A stretch of DNA of 64,000 nucleotides from Aquimarina mytili (lineage in GTDB: Bacteria; Bacteroidota; Bacteroidia; Flavobacteriales; Flavobacteriaceae): positions 434,001-498,000 of the forward strand of contig NZ_JAERQJ010000001.1 in NCBI RefSeq assembly GCF_016735115.1. Reading direction: 5' to 3'. This document shows positions 55,089 through 62,825 of the stretch, one piece after another. A model generated the notes under the pieces. That model saw only the letters and a list, made by a program, of their open reading frames with translations. It ran no database searches and was not told where the DNA came from. The position numbers and the translations under genes were made by a program. The stretch's first letter is position 1. The number at the start of each line of letters is the position of its first letter.

Positions 55089-55721
55089 ATGAAAAAAGTG
55101 CTCAAAAACGTCAGTTTTGTCTTTTTGCTTCTAAAAATATGTATCATTTTTGGTCAGGAAACTGCAATCCAAAAACGAATTGTAATTGACGTCGGACACG
55201 GTGGAAAAGATTCCGGTGCGATAGGTGTAAATGGCATCCAAGAAAAGGATGTTGTACTCAATATTGCAAATGCCATTTTAAAGTTGAATGATGAGTTAGA
55301 TAAACCTTTGGAAATTTACTTAACCAGGTACACCGATACGCTCATTTCTTTATCGCATAGGTCGAAGCTGACCAAAGCCTTAAAAGCAGATTTGTTTGTG
55401 TCGCTGCATTGTAATCATTCGGATAATCCAAATACACGAGGGATTGAAGTTTATGTGGCAGGTGCAACATCCAAATATTCTGATGATGCCACTTGGCTTG
55501 CATTTCAGCTACAGGCTATACTCAATAAACAATTAGGATATGAAAGTAGAGGTGTAAAGTTTGCCGACTTCCAAGTGCTTCGGGAAACTATAAATCATTG
55601 TCCCTCGCTTCTTTTGGAATTGGGATTTTTGAGTAATGAGGATGAAGGCAAGTATACTTCAGATTCCAATAACATCCAAAGTATCGCATTGACCGTTTTG
55701 CAATCCCTTCAAAAACATTAG
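55089..55721 (+). CDS. N-acetylmuramoyl-L-alanine amidase (Amidase_3)
   Basis: A secreted zinc enzyme that cuts the peptide stem off muramic acid. The start at 55089 (MKKVLKNVSFVFLLLKICIIFGQ) gives a signal peptide; the frame is open to 55059. Zinc and catalytic residues of Amidase_3 are in place: DVGHGGKDSG (His), GIQEKDVVLNIA (Glu), SLHCNHSDN (His), and LLELGFLSNEDE (catalytic Glu). The length is 210 residues. It is divergent from the tra operon. CTnDOT-type elements carry a lysozyme-like protein (TraQ) to open peptidoglycan; this amidase could serve the same need (inference). Confidence 0.92.
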   Translation: MKKVLKNVSFVFLLLKICIIFGQETAIQKRIVIDVGHGGKDSGAIGVNGIQEKDVVLNIANAILKLNDELDKPLEIYLTRYTDTLISLSHRSKLTKALKADLFVSLHCNHSDNPNTRGIEVYVAGATSKYSDDATWLAFQLQAILNKQLGYESRGVKFADFQVLRETINHCPSLLLELGFLSNEDEGKYTSDSNNIQSIALTVLQSLQKH

Positions 55722-55725
55722 AATT

Positions 55726-55824
55726 ATGAAAGAACTATTTTTAGAGTTAACAAAGAGCTTAAAGGATATAGTATTACAATTCATTTCAGAAGTTATTCTG
55801 CTATATAAGTCCTTCAGAAATTGA
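55726..55824 (+). CDS. Possible 32-residue peptide
   Basis: A short open frame starting 4 nt after the amidase stop: MKELFLELTKSLKDIVLQFI, then SEVILLYKSFRN. It is predicted as one amphipathic to hydrophobic helix. Only its position argues for it. Confidence 0.3.
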   Translation: MKELFLELTKSLKDIVLQFISEVILLYKSFRN

Positions 55825-55825
55825 G

Positions 55826-56488
55826 CTACTTCCTTTTATCCCCAGCCTTAGTATCAAAAGCTATCAAGTTAAACAGCTCTCGCATTCTACTTCGCACACG
55901 ATTGCCATAACGTTCTTCTAGTTCCTCAGCATTGAGATTAGTAGTGGCGTGAGTTTTAATTTTGCGCTTGGTATCTAGAAAGAGTTCGTAGCGAGACAAG
56001 AGAACTTCGCCCATCACATTTAAGTCTTTCCCGTAAAACCTACCAGCAGGTTCAACACCTAAATCATCAAAACAGTAGAATTTGGTATTCCCATATTCCT
56101 CTACCGTCTTAAACCCTAAATGATTGAAACCAAACGCCACATTTCGACAAGGAATCATTTCATACGGTCGCTGCATCGGTACGATGTGCCGAAGCAACTT
56201 CATTAAGCTGGTCTTTCCACAACCAACAGGTCCAGAAAGTAAAATGCCTTTGTCAACATCGATCCCGTAGGATTCGCAATTCTCTTTGTCCTTGATGAAG
56301 TAGGAACACAACTTCAGTAAAATATCCTTATCCTCATCGTAAATCCTAAATTTTTTACCGAACATTAGTCTGCCCTTAGCGTTCAGGTAAATCAAAATTT
56401 TCGGGAAATCGTACAAAACACTTTTGCCATCAAAATTTCCCAGCGAATATTCCACGCCACCTTCGATAATTTTAGAGGGGTTGTCCAT
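55826..56488 (-). CDS. DnaC-like AAA+ ATPase
   Basis: A helicase-loader-type ATPase of 220 residues from the ATG at 56488 (MDNPSKIIEGGVEYSLGNFDG); the longer frame to 56707 lies inside the upstream gene. Walker A is LLSGPVGCGKTSLMKLL, Walker B is FYCFDDLGVEP, sensor I is THATTNLNAEELEERYG and the arginine finger region is RVRSRMRELFN. It overlaps the upstream replication-type gene by 17 nt, so the two are translationally coupled. Together they look like the element's own replication module. Confidence 0.87.
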   Translation of the reverse strand: MDNPSKIIEGGVEYSLGNFDGKSVLYDFPKILIYLNAKGRLMFGKKFRIYDEDKDILLKLCSYFIKDKENCESYGIDVDKGILLSGPVGCGKTSLMKLLRHIVPMQRPYEMIPCRNVAFGFNHLGFKTVEEYGNTKFYCFDDLGVEPAGRFYGKDLNVMGEVLLSRYELFLDTKRKIKTHATTNLNAEELEERYGNRVRSRMRELFNLIAFDTKAGDKRK

Positions 56489-57224
56489 AATCTTTGTTTT
56501 TAGTGGTTCGCAAGTTGTCCTTGATTTGGGACACTTCTTTTTTGTTTGATTTGTTTTCTTCTTCGAAAAGTTCGGTTCTATCCATCCAGTTTGTAGCCAA
56601 TGAGCGCCAATCCCGTATCGGCTTTCCGTCGCTCGTTTGCCATTCTCGGTCGGCATAGTGCTCGTAGAATTTTTTTCCTTCATCAGAATCAAAACCTTTT
56701 TCTTCAAAAAATAAAATAACGGCCTGCCTGCCCTTTGGCTGTTTTATATTGTTTTCTTGTTTGTTATTGTTTGTATTAGATACCAATGCTTGTCCACCTA
56801 TGGGACGGTGTTGGTACACAACCTGTCCGTTTTTGGGATGGTGGTGTCCCTCAAGCGGTACACCTCTGGGATGGTACTGTTCCGCAAGCTGTTCTAAAAT
56901 GGGATTGTACTGTCCCGCAACTGGTTCATCACTTGTCCCAATAATGGCCATCTTGATTTTACTGCCTTTGTATGGATTGTTGGAAGGAAAGTAGGATAGG
57001 TACTGCCAAGTATCCAAATCAACAATACATCTATGGTATGTTGATTTTGAACCAATCTTGGCAACGCGCATCAATTCCCGTCGGTTTACAAAGAATTCGT
57101 TCATAAACCGAGAGCTGTTCCATTCTTGGAACAGCGCCATATACAAACTGATATGGGTAGGATTTAGGCGGTCATCAAAATAGAACTTTTCAAAAGCCGC
57201 ATTGAGTAGCTTTATATAGTTCAT
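56472..57224 (-). CDS. Replication-type / winged-helix protein with internal 11-residue repeats
   Basis: A 250-residue protein with an N-terminal helical, winged-helix-like domain (LNAAFEKFYFDDRLNPTHISLYMALFQEWN ... RRELMRVAKIGSKSTYHRCIVDLDTWQYLSYF). A low-complexity middle follows, with four degenerate 11-residue repeats (GQYNP, EQYHP, GHHHP and YQHRP at the repeat cores). A C-terminal segment resembles the end of DnaD/DnaT-like proteins (EHYADREWQTSDGKPIRDWRSLATNWMDR). It precedes a DnaC-like ATPase, the usual order for a primosome-loading pair. I cannot name the family with certainty. Confidence 0.7.
   Translation of the reverse strand: MNYIKLLNAAFEKFYFDDRLNPTHISLYMALFQEWNSSRFMNEFFVNRRELMRVAKIGSKSTYHRCIVDLDTWQYLSYFPSNNPYKGSKIKMAIIGTSDEPVAGQYNPILEQLAEQYHPRGVPLEGHHHPKNGQVVYQHRPIGGQALVSNTNNNKQENNIKQPKGRQAVILFFEEKGFDSDEGKKFYEHYADREWQTSDGKPIRDWRSLATNWMDRTELFEEENKSNKKEVSQIKDNLRTTKNKDYGQPL
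56802..56933 (-). repeat. Four 33-bp tandem repeats inside the replication-type gene
   Basis: Units start at 56802, 56835, 56868 and 56901, each with GGGA(T/C)(G/T)GT near its start. In-frame, they give 11-residue repeats. They may be iteron-like DNA sites as well as a protein linker. Confidence 0.8.
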
Positions 57225-57227
57225 CGC

Positions 57228-57512
57228 TTAAGAATTTAAACCGTGCTGTACACGGTTGGTATCCATCACTTTTTGAATTTCTTCTGTATCGTAATAGATA
57301 ATGCCACCAACCTTTGTGTAAGGTAATGTGCCATTGATACGAAGATTTTGCAAAGTGCCCGGACTTACTTGAAGTAAATCCATAACCTCTGAAGATTTAA
57401 GGTACTTTTTAAGCTTTCCTTTGGACTGGTTGGTAAGTAGTTTCTTGATGTCATCGAGCAATTCCATTTTGAATTCCCGAAGGTCGTCTGTGGTAATAAT
57501 ACTTGTCGGCAT
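57228..57512 (-). CDS. Helix-turn-helix (excisionase-like) DNA-binding protein
   Basis: A 94-residue protein with a MerR/excisionase-type winged helix: KKYLKSSEVMDLLQVSPGTLQNLRINGTLPYTKVGGIIYYDTEEIQKVM. Proteins of this kind in CTnDOT-like elements act in excision control. It lies 3 nt upstream of the replication-type gene on the same strand and heads that unit. The 322-nt gap upstream of it carries CCGTA/TACGG sites. Confidence 0.87.
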   Translation of the reverse strand: MPTSIITTDDLREFKMELLDDIKKLLTNQSKGKLKKYLKSSEVMDLLQVSPGTLQNLRINGTLPYTKVGGIIYYDTEEIQKVMDTNRVQHGLNS

Positions 57513-57634
57513 AATAGAACGGTTTTAATAGAAAGGGACTATCTGGGTTCATACTTTTAATTGATAGTCCCTGACCTAATTTGACTTTCGTTCTACAAAT
57601 TTGAATAGGTTTATTGGATTTTATTCCCCAGTAC

Positions 57635-57649
57635 GACCGTACTACGGTC
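57635..57649. promoter_or_regulatory. Operator-like palindrome GACCGTACTACGGTC (site 1)
   Basis: Perfect 7-bp arms around one base, upstream of the excisionase-like gene and downstream of rteC. The same core with a similar A/T-rich tail ending in TTTAACA recurs at 57774-57786. Confidence 0.65.
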
Positions 57650-57773
57650 AAAATTTAACATCTTGAAATTTGTTATGTTTTATACTGTTTTGAGATAATT
57701 TTTATAAAATGATGCTATCAAATCACTCTAAAATTTATGGTAAATTGATGCAGAACTCGATTACCGTAGGTCA

Positions 57774-57786
57774 ACCGTACTACGGT
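57774..57786. promoter_or_regulatory. Operator-like palindrome ACCGTACTACGGT (site 2)
   Basis: Perfect 6-bp arms around one base, 138 nt from site 1. A further half-site CCGTA lies at 57764-57768. Confidence 0.65.
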
Positions 57787-57834
57787 CATTTTTTAACAGT
57801 TTAAAGCGTCCTATTTATAGTGGGTAATGAAGGT

Positions 57835-58671
57835 CTATTCCTCACTTTTATCCATTTCAATGAGTAGTGATGTAGAAAGTTCGTCGAGAAAAAGTGTTCT
57901 GCTGTTTTTCCTGTTTTTAATGTCCTGATAGGTTTTGTAGATGTCCTTTGGTTCAATATTAAAAAGTTGTTCCAACTTCTTTGAAACTTGCATAATCCCT
58001 CGATTGTTTTGTTTTCCCAATCCTTTTGAACATAGAGCGTAGAGCAGTTCCACATAATCTGTGTTGGAAAATGGCCAATCAATTTTTTCCATTGGTTTGA
58101 TACTCTTGTGTTTTCCGTTTAATCCGTTACGAACCCTATCTTTCTTTTCATCTAAATAGGTCACTAAATAATCATAAGCCTTGTATTTACCCAAAAGCAT
58201 ATCTCTTGGTGTGCAAAATTCAGGGTCTTGGAAGTAGAATTTGGATGTTGTGATATGAAAGCTTTCCAGATAATCCCTTGTGTAATATTCTTTGTCAAAA
58301 TGGGTAGCCCCAGAATTGACGTATCGACCAAAATCAATATTGTAAAGAAAAAACCGGTTTATTTTATTGATTTTTTTCTTTATCGATTTTAGTTGGGCAT
58401 CCGTATCGCCTTTGGGAAGCTGAATCTCAAATGAATGTATTTCAGAAAAGTAAATGAGTTTAATGAGTGGAACCTGCTTTGTGTTCTTGAAGAAATTTAT
58501 CTCATCTTGAACCGTCTTAAATTTCGTTTTGATTATTTCTTTTTTGTAGGCGCTCAGTAGTTTGCGACAGGCCTTTATGGAAAGGTAGGTACTTTCTATA
58601 ATGTTTCCATTCTGAATTTTGATTTCATCCAGATCCTTTAAAAGTTTTTGAGATAGCAATTGTGAGTTCAT
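57835..58671 (-). CDS. rteC: RteC family regulator
   Basis: A DNA-binding activator of excision and transfer genes, known from tetracycline-regulated CTnDOT; 278 residues. The family pattern is clear: LIKLIYFSEIHSFEIQLPKG, RFFLYNIDFGRYVNSGATHFDKEYYTRD, FHITTSKFYFQDPEFCTPRD and a C-terminal HTH-like region WPFSNTDYVELLYALCSKG. No rteA/rteB two-component genes and no tetQ are next to it, so its inducer must differ from CTnDOT. Palindromic CCGTA/TACGG sites lie both upstream and downstream. Confidence 0.9.
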   Translation of the reverse strand: MNSQLLSQKLLKDLDEIKIQNGNIIESTYLSIKACRKLLSAYKKEIIKTKFKTVQDEINFFKNTKQVPLIKLIYFSEIHSFEIQLPKGDTDAQLKSIKKKINKINRFFLYNIDFGRYVNSGATHFDKEYYTRDYLESFHITTSKFYFQDPEFCTPRDMLLGKYKAYDYLVTYLDEKKDRVRNGLNGKHKSIKPMEKIDWPFSNTDYVELLYALCSKGLGKQNNRGIMQVSKKLEQLFNIEPKDIYKTYQDIKNRKNSRTLFLDELSTSLLIEMDKSEE

Positions 58672-58859
58672 AAGCAGGAACTTTAATGATGTAAACCATA
58701 GAAATGGGATTTAGTTGATAAGGTTGGTTAAATGATGTCATAGTCCTGCAAAATGGTATAAATGAAAGTCACGCTTCATAAAATTTGTGATTCATTGATG
58801 TATTTTAGGGAACTCTATCTAAAGTAACTTTACCTTGGGATTTTTACAAGGAAAACGTA

Positions 58860-58897
58860 CCGTATATAATTACGGAATAGTCCGTATTTTTCTACGG
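58860..58897. promoter_or_regulatory. Two CCGTA-N6-TACGG sites upstream of rteC
   Basis: CCGTA-TATAAT-TACGG (58860-58875) and CCGTA-TTTTTC-TACGG (58882-58897) lie 22 bp apart, about two helical turns. They are about 190 nt upstream of the rteC start and downstream of the 7TM-LuxR gene. Confidence 0.65.
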
Positions 58898-58947
58898 ATA
58901 ACTTGTGAGGCGTTGCCAATAGTGGTTTCTGTAAGAATTGAATTTGT

Positions 58948-59862
58948 CTATTTTTTCTTCCTGAATCGCTTTAAAAATTCACGCCTATTCTTTACGCCTG
59001 TCTTTTTGAAGATATTGGATGCGTGTTTCGATACGGTACTTTCAGCGATGAATAAATCTTTGGCAATATTTCTATAGCTCAAATTGCTCAGAATTGACAA
59101 GGCTACCTCGATTTCCCTTCGGGTTAAATCTTCATAGATGATTTTGCGTTCTACCGATTCATCCCGTTGTTTTTTCTTTAGCGCGAATACCTCATACATT
59201 CGATTATTGTTTTCTATAAAGTACAAATACCTATCTGCTTCAATAGCGGTTATCGCAAAAAAAGCCAAGTTCATTACTGTAAAAGTTATCCATTGGTAGT
59301 CGCCTATAACCGTACAAATGGGTAATAAGGCTATGCTTGCCACACTAACCATCGACAGCTTGTTTCGCCTTACTATAAAGGTATTTGGATTGCTGGGATT
59401 TGCGATTCTACGGTAAAAAATAAATAGAAAAATGAAGGCTATTATAGAAATGGGAATGGTAAAAAGAAAACGTGCCGATTTCAGCGAATCTGTCAGGAAA
59501 TAAGGAATCAAAAATAAAACTACAAAGCTAACGCTTGCCAGTATAGCGAGATTTCTAATAGATGAGTTGAACTTCAATACAACGATGTCATACTCTTTAT
59601 AAAGGTAGTAAACAATGTAAACGCAAAGCGCAATGGCCACACCGTATGTGATGATATATTGAAGGATAAAAGGTCCGGGAAAGTTTTCTACGGGTAGAAA
59701 CCCGCCAGTGGCATTATAGGCAATAAATAAAATTCCGAGATAAAGAAATCGCCTTAGGCTACTGCGAGTTTTCTTTCTTGAAAAATAAAGGGTAAGCAAT
59801 ACAATGAACGTATCTATTAAAAGATAGAAGAACGTTGTCCAATGTATTGATGTCCCAAACAT
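58948..59862 (-). CDS. Membrane-bound LuxR-type transcriptional regulator (7TM-HTH)
   Basis: A 304-residue protein with seven predicted membrane helices (about residues 8-27, 38-56, 66-90, 105-125, 130-150, 170-190 and 194-212). A short helical linker and a C-terminal GerE-type HTH follow (LTRREIEVALSILSNLSYRNIAKDLFIAESTVSKHASNIFKKTGVKNRREF). The HTH would stay at the membrane unless cleaved. It starts 8 nt after the stop of the asparaginase-fold gene and is probably cotranscribed with it. The signal it senses is unknown. Confidence 0.83.
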   Translation of the reverse strand: MFGTSIHWTTFFYLLIDTFIVLLTLYFSRKKTRSSLRRFLYLGILFIAYNATGGFLPVENFPGPFILQYIITYGVAIALCVYIVYYLYKEYDIVVLKFNSSIRNLAILASVSFVVLFLIPYFLTDSLKSARFLFTIPISIIAFIFLFIFYRRIANPSNPNTFIVRRNKLSMVSVASIALLPICTVIGDYQWITFTVMNLAFFAITAIEADRYLYFIENNNRMYEVFALKKKQRDESVERKIIYEDLTRREIEVALSILSNLSYRNIAKDLFIAESTVSKHASNIFKKTGVKNRREFLKRFRKKK

Positions 59863-59870
59863 TTATATTT

Positions 59871-60356
59871 CTACTCATTGCGCTCAAATTTGTTGGTTTC
59901 TAAATTTTTTGAAACATTGTTCCAAAGAAAAATTTGTCCGTTCATAGCAATATAAACATCCGGTTTTAGAAGCTGAAGCGAGCTGATTGCATATCCTAAA
60001 TTAAATGGTGCATCTGTATTCTCAGATGAACCTAAAGTGAAAGACCCAACCAGAATAATGGTTTTTTTCAGATTGAGTCTTCCGATATATTTTGCGGTAT
60101 CTTCCATAGTGAAAGTACCGTGTGTTATTAAAATCTTAGTCGCATTAGATTCCTTAATCTTGCAAACCAATTGCTCTCTGTCATCATCCGTTATGGCTCT
60201 GCTATCTTTTTTGAAAACACTTTCTATGGTGTATTCAAAACCAATATTGGCTTTATCAAGAAAGCCTTGAATACTGATATTTGATTGGGTAATACCTTGA
60301 CCATCTACATAATCCAGTCCCTCAATGGTGCCACCTGTTGTAAGAATATGTATCAT
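59871..60356 (-). CDS. Half-size asparaginase-fold protein with altered active site
   Basis: A 161-residue protein matching only the N-terminal domain of type I/II L-asparaginases (usual length about 330). The first catalytic motif is intact (ILTTGGTIEG). The second, normally THGTDTMEET, reads THGTFTMEDT, so the Asp of the catalytic Thr-Asp pair is Phe. The C-terminal domain that completes the usual dimer is absent. Asparagine hydrolysis therefore seems unlikely. It may bind a ligand and act with the 7TM-LuxR protein encoded just downstream (inference). Confidence 0.8.
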   Translation of the reverse strand: MIHILTTGGTIEGLDYVDGQGITQSNISIQGFLDKANIGFEYTIESVFKKDSRAITDDDREQLVCKIKESNATKILITHGTFTMEDTAKYIGRLNLKKTIILVGSFTLGSSENTDAPFNLGYAISSLQLLKPDVYIAMNGQIFLWNNVSKNLETNKFERNE

Positions 60357-60440
60357 AAAATAGGACGTGTTGTGACCAATAAAGATAGCGGATTTTTATC
60401 GGTAAATATTTAGCAGCAACATTATGAGAACTTTGAAAGA

Positions 60441-62411
60441 TTATGATTCCCATTTCATCCGTTGCAACCGAACCGCATTTAAAATAGCAAGCAACGCCAC
60501 ACCCACATCGGCAAACACCGCTTCCCACATTGTGGCAAGACCACCTGCACCAAGAATAAGCACAATTACTTTCACCCCAAATGCCAAGCCAATATTTTGC
60601 CAAACGATACTTCGGGTAGAACGCCCAATTTTTATTGCTCTTGCAATCTTGCTTGGTTGGTCGGTTTGGATGATAACATCTGCCGTCTCAATGGCAACAT
60701 CGCTACCCAAACCACCCATTGCGATACCTACACCACTTGCTGCCAATACAGGCGCATCATTAATACCATCGCCTATGAATGCCACTTTCGTTTCAGGTTG
60801 TTTTTTGAGTTCTTCGACCTCGTTTAACTTATCTTCCGGCAATAAACCACCTTTTGCCCAATCAATATTCAATTCTTTAGATACTTGCTGGGTAATGGAA
60901 TCCTTATCGCCCGAAAGCATTATGATTTTTGAAATACCAGCCTCACGTATTTGCTTAATGGCTTGGTGGGCATCTTCCTTCAGCTCATCGGCGATGGTCA
61001 CATAGCCTGCAAACTTTCCATCAATGGCAACCATTACTATGGATTCTACAATGCTATCGGTTTCAGAAGGTACTTCGATGCTGTTCGAGGTCATCAATGC
61101 TTTATTACCGACCAAAACGGTTTTTCCGTTGACCGTTCCTTTTAAGCCTTTTCCAGCGACTTCAGAAACTTCGGTCGCTTCCAAATCTGCACCATCTGCC
61201 TTATATTCCAAAATTGCTTTTGCAATGGGGTGGGTGGATTGTTCTTCCATCGCCATCAGGTATTGCATAAATTCCGCTTCCGCGAAAGCGGATTTATTGA
61301 CCACTTCCTTAATCTTAAAGACCCCTTTGGTAACAGTTCCCGTTTTATCCATTACCACGGTATTAACTTTGGTCATTGCATCCAAAAAGGATGCGCCCTT
61401 GAACAAAATACCGTTTCGGGATGCTGCACCCAGGCCGCCGAAATATCCAAGCGGGATGGAAATGACCAATGCACAGGGACAGGAAATAACCAAGAAAATC
61501 AACGCACGATAAAGCCAATCCCTAAATACATAATCGTCCACAAAAAAGTAAGGCAAAAACGTTAAGCCGATAGCAAGAAATACAACGATAGGTGTGTAAA
61601 TCCGTGCAAACTTTCTGATGAACAATTCAGTCTTTGATTTGCGGGCGGTGGCATTCTGAACCATATCCAGAATACGGGCAATAGAACTATCCTTAAATTC
61701 TTTGGTGGTTTCAACTTCGATGACACCATCGAGATTGATACTTCCCGCAAAAACCTTTTCGCCTTTTGCAATCGTATCGGGCTTGCTTTCGCCCGTTAAC
61801 GCTGCGGTATTAAACGACCCTTTCTCTGAAAGTAAAATACCATCGAGAGGTACTTTTTCACCCACCCGTACTTGAATTTTCTCGCCAATCTCGACGGTTT
61901 CAGGATTGACAGAGACAAAATCATCATCACGATAGACCAATGCTTCGTTAGGGCGCACATCGAGTAGTGCTTTGATATTTCTTTTGGCACGGTTGACCGC
62001 TGCATTTTGAAACAGTTCGCCTACGGCATAGAAAAGCATAACCGCCACACCTTCGGGATATTCGCCTATGGCAAATGCCCCCAAAGTGGCAATGGACATC
62101 AAGAAAAATTCCGTAAAGAAATCGCCTTTTAAGATACTGTTCCATCCTTCCCGTATAACGGGAAATCCCACCGGGATATAAGCTACTGTATACCAGACAA
62201 CACGAATCCAACCTTTAAAAAACGGAAAGGCATCAAAATAATCAATGGCAATACCAGCAATCAGCATCACAAAGCTGAAAATGGCAGGCAAATAAGTTCT
62301 GAAGTTTGACAATTCTTCCGGACTGCTGTGATTGTGTCCGTCATCGTGGCTGTGCTCGCCCTTATGTTCTTTAGGGTCTATGTCGCGTAAATTTACTTTT
62401 TTCTTTTTCAT
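60441..62411 (-). CDS. Zinc/cadmium/lead P-type ATPase
   Basis: An ATP-driven exporter of divalent metals, 656 residues. It lacks an N-terminal HMA domain but begins with a His-rich region (HKGEHSHDDGHNHSS) that could bind Zn. Ion-binding CPC (C311-P312-C313) is followed by ALVISIPLGYFGG, the phosphorylated aspartate is D355 (DKTGT), and the hinge is GDGINDAPVLAASGVG. The final helix carries the lysine of Zn/Cd ATPases (FGVKVIVLILG). It lies in a minus-strand unit with a STAS-like gene, a Fur-type repressor and a CDF-like transporter. A one-mismatch copy of palindrome A encodes SAFAEAE. Confidence 0.93.
   Translation of the reverse strand: MKKKKVNLRDIDPKEHKGEHSHDDGHNHSSPEELSNFRTYLPAIFSFVMLIAGIAIDYFDAFPFFKGWIRVVWYTVAYIPVGFPVIREGWNSILKGDFFTEFFLMSIATLGAFAIGEYPEGVAVMLFYAVGELFQNAAVNRAKRNIKALLDVRPNEALVYRDDDFVSVNPETVEIGEKIQVRVGEKVPLDGILLSEKGSFNTAALTGESKPDTIAKGEKVFAGSINLDGVIEVETTKEFKDSSIARILDMVQNATARKSKTELFIRKFARIYTPIVVFLAIGLTFLPYFFVDDYVFRDWLYRALIFLVISCPCALVISIPLGYFGGLGAASRNGILFKGASFLDAMTKVNTVVMDKTGTVTKGVFKIKEVVNKSAFAEAEFMQYLMAMEEQSTHPIAKAILEYKADGADLEATEVSEVAGKGLKGTVNGKTVLVGNKALMTSNSIEVPSETDSIVESIVMVAIDGKFAGYVTIADELKEDAHQAIKQIREAGISKIIMLSGDKDSITQQVSKELNIDWAKGGLLPEDKLNEVEELKKQPETKVAFIGDGINDAPVLAASGVGIAMGGLGSDVAIETADVIIQTDQPSKIARAIKIGRSTRSIVWQNIGLAFGVKVIVLILGAGGLATMWEAVFADVGVALLAILNAVRLQRMKWES
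61275..61290. repeat. Palindrome A copy 7 (CGCTTCCGCGAAAGCG, one mismatch)
   Basis: In the Zn/Cd ATPase gene, read on the minus strand as SAFAEAE. The dyad extends to CCGC...GCGG (61274-61291). Confidence 0.85.
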
Positions 62412-62768
62412 CTATTTTGATATCCAAATTTTAGCTTGTTCTTTATCTTTTAAATCGAAGTATTTTACTTCCGAGCTTGTGAAGAAGTCGGTGGCTTTCG
62501 CAGCCCATTCTTGCCATTTCTTTTCGCCAACAAACGCCATTTTCCCATAGTCATCGATATGTGCGGCATCTGTTTTTATGTCTTCCCAAAAACCTTTTAG
62601 AGTATAGCCTTCAAAATCTTCCATTTCAAAATAAAAGTCCACTTTGTAACCCTTGTCGATGATTCTATGGATTTGTTTGTGAATGGTCTTTAAATTTTCT
62701 TCGTTCAATTTACCCGAAAGCTTTGCGGCAATCAGGCTCTCTTTATTCGTATCTATAAACTGTATCAT
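62412..62768 (-). CDS. STAS/SpoIIAA-like protein
   Basis: A 118-residue soluble protein of the SpoIIAA-like family: NKESLIAAKLSGKLNEENLKTIHKQIHRIIDKG, then VDFYFEMEDFEGYTLKGFWEDI and DDYGKMAFVGEKKWQEW. Such proteins may bind small hydrophobic ligands; no enzymatic residues are evident. It lies directly upstream of the zinc ATPase with no gap. Confidence 0.82.
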   Translation of the reverse strand: MIQFIDTNKESLIAAKLSGKLNEENLKTIHKQIHRIIDKGYKVDFYFEMEDFEGYTLKGFWEDIKTDAAHIDDYGKMAFVGEKKWQEWAAKATDFFTSSEVKYFDLKDKEQAKIWISK

Positions 62769-62825
62769 AAGTTCTTATTTTTCAGCGTTCAAAGTACAGG
62801 TTTAAACCGTGCAACGGAAGTGCAT

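Noticed and set aside
56489..56707. Longer start for the DnaC-like ATPase
   Set aside because: The extension lies wholly inside the upstream replication-type gene and has a biased, non-family sequence.
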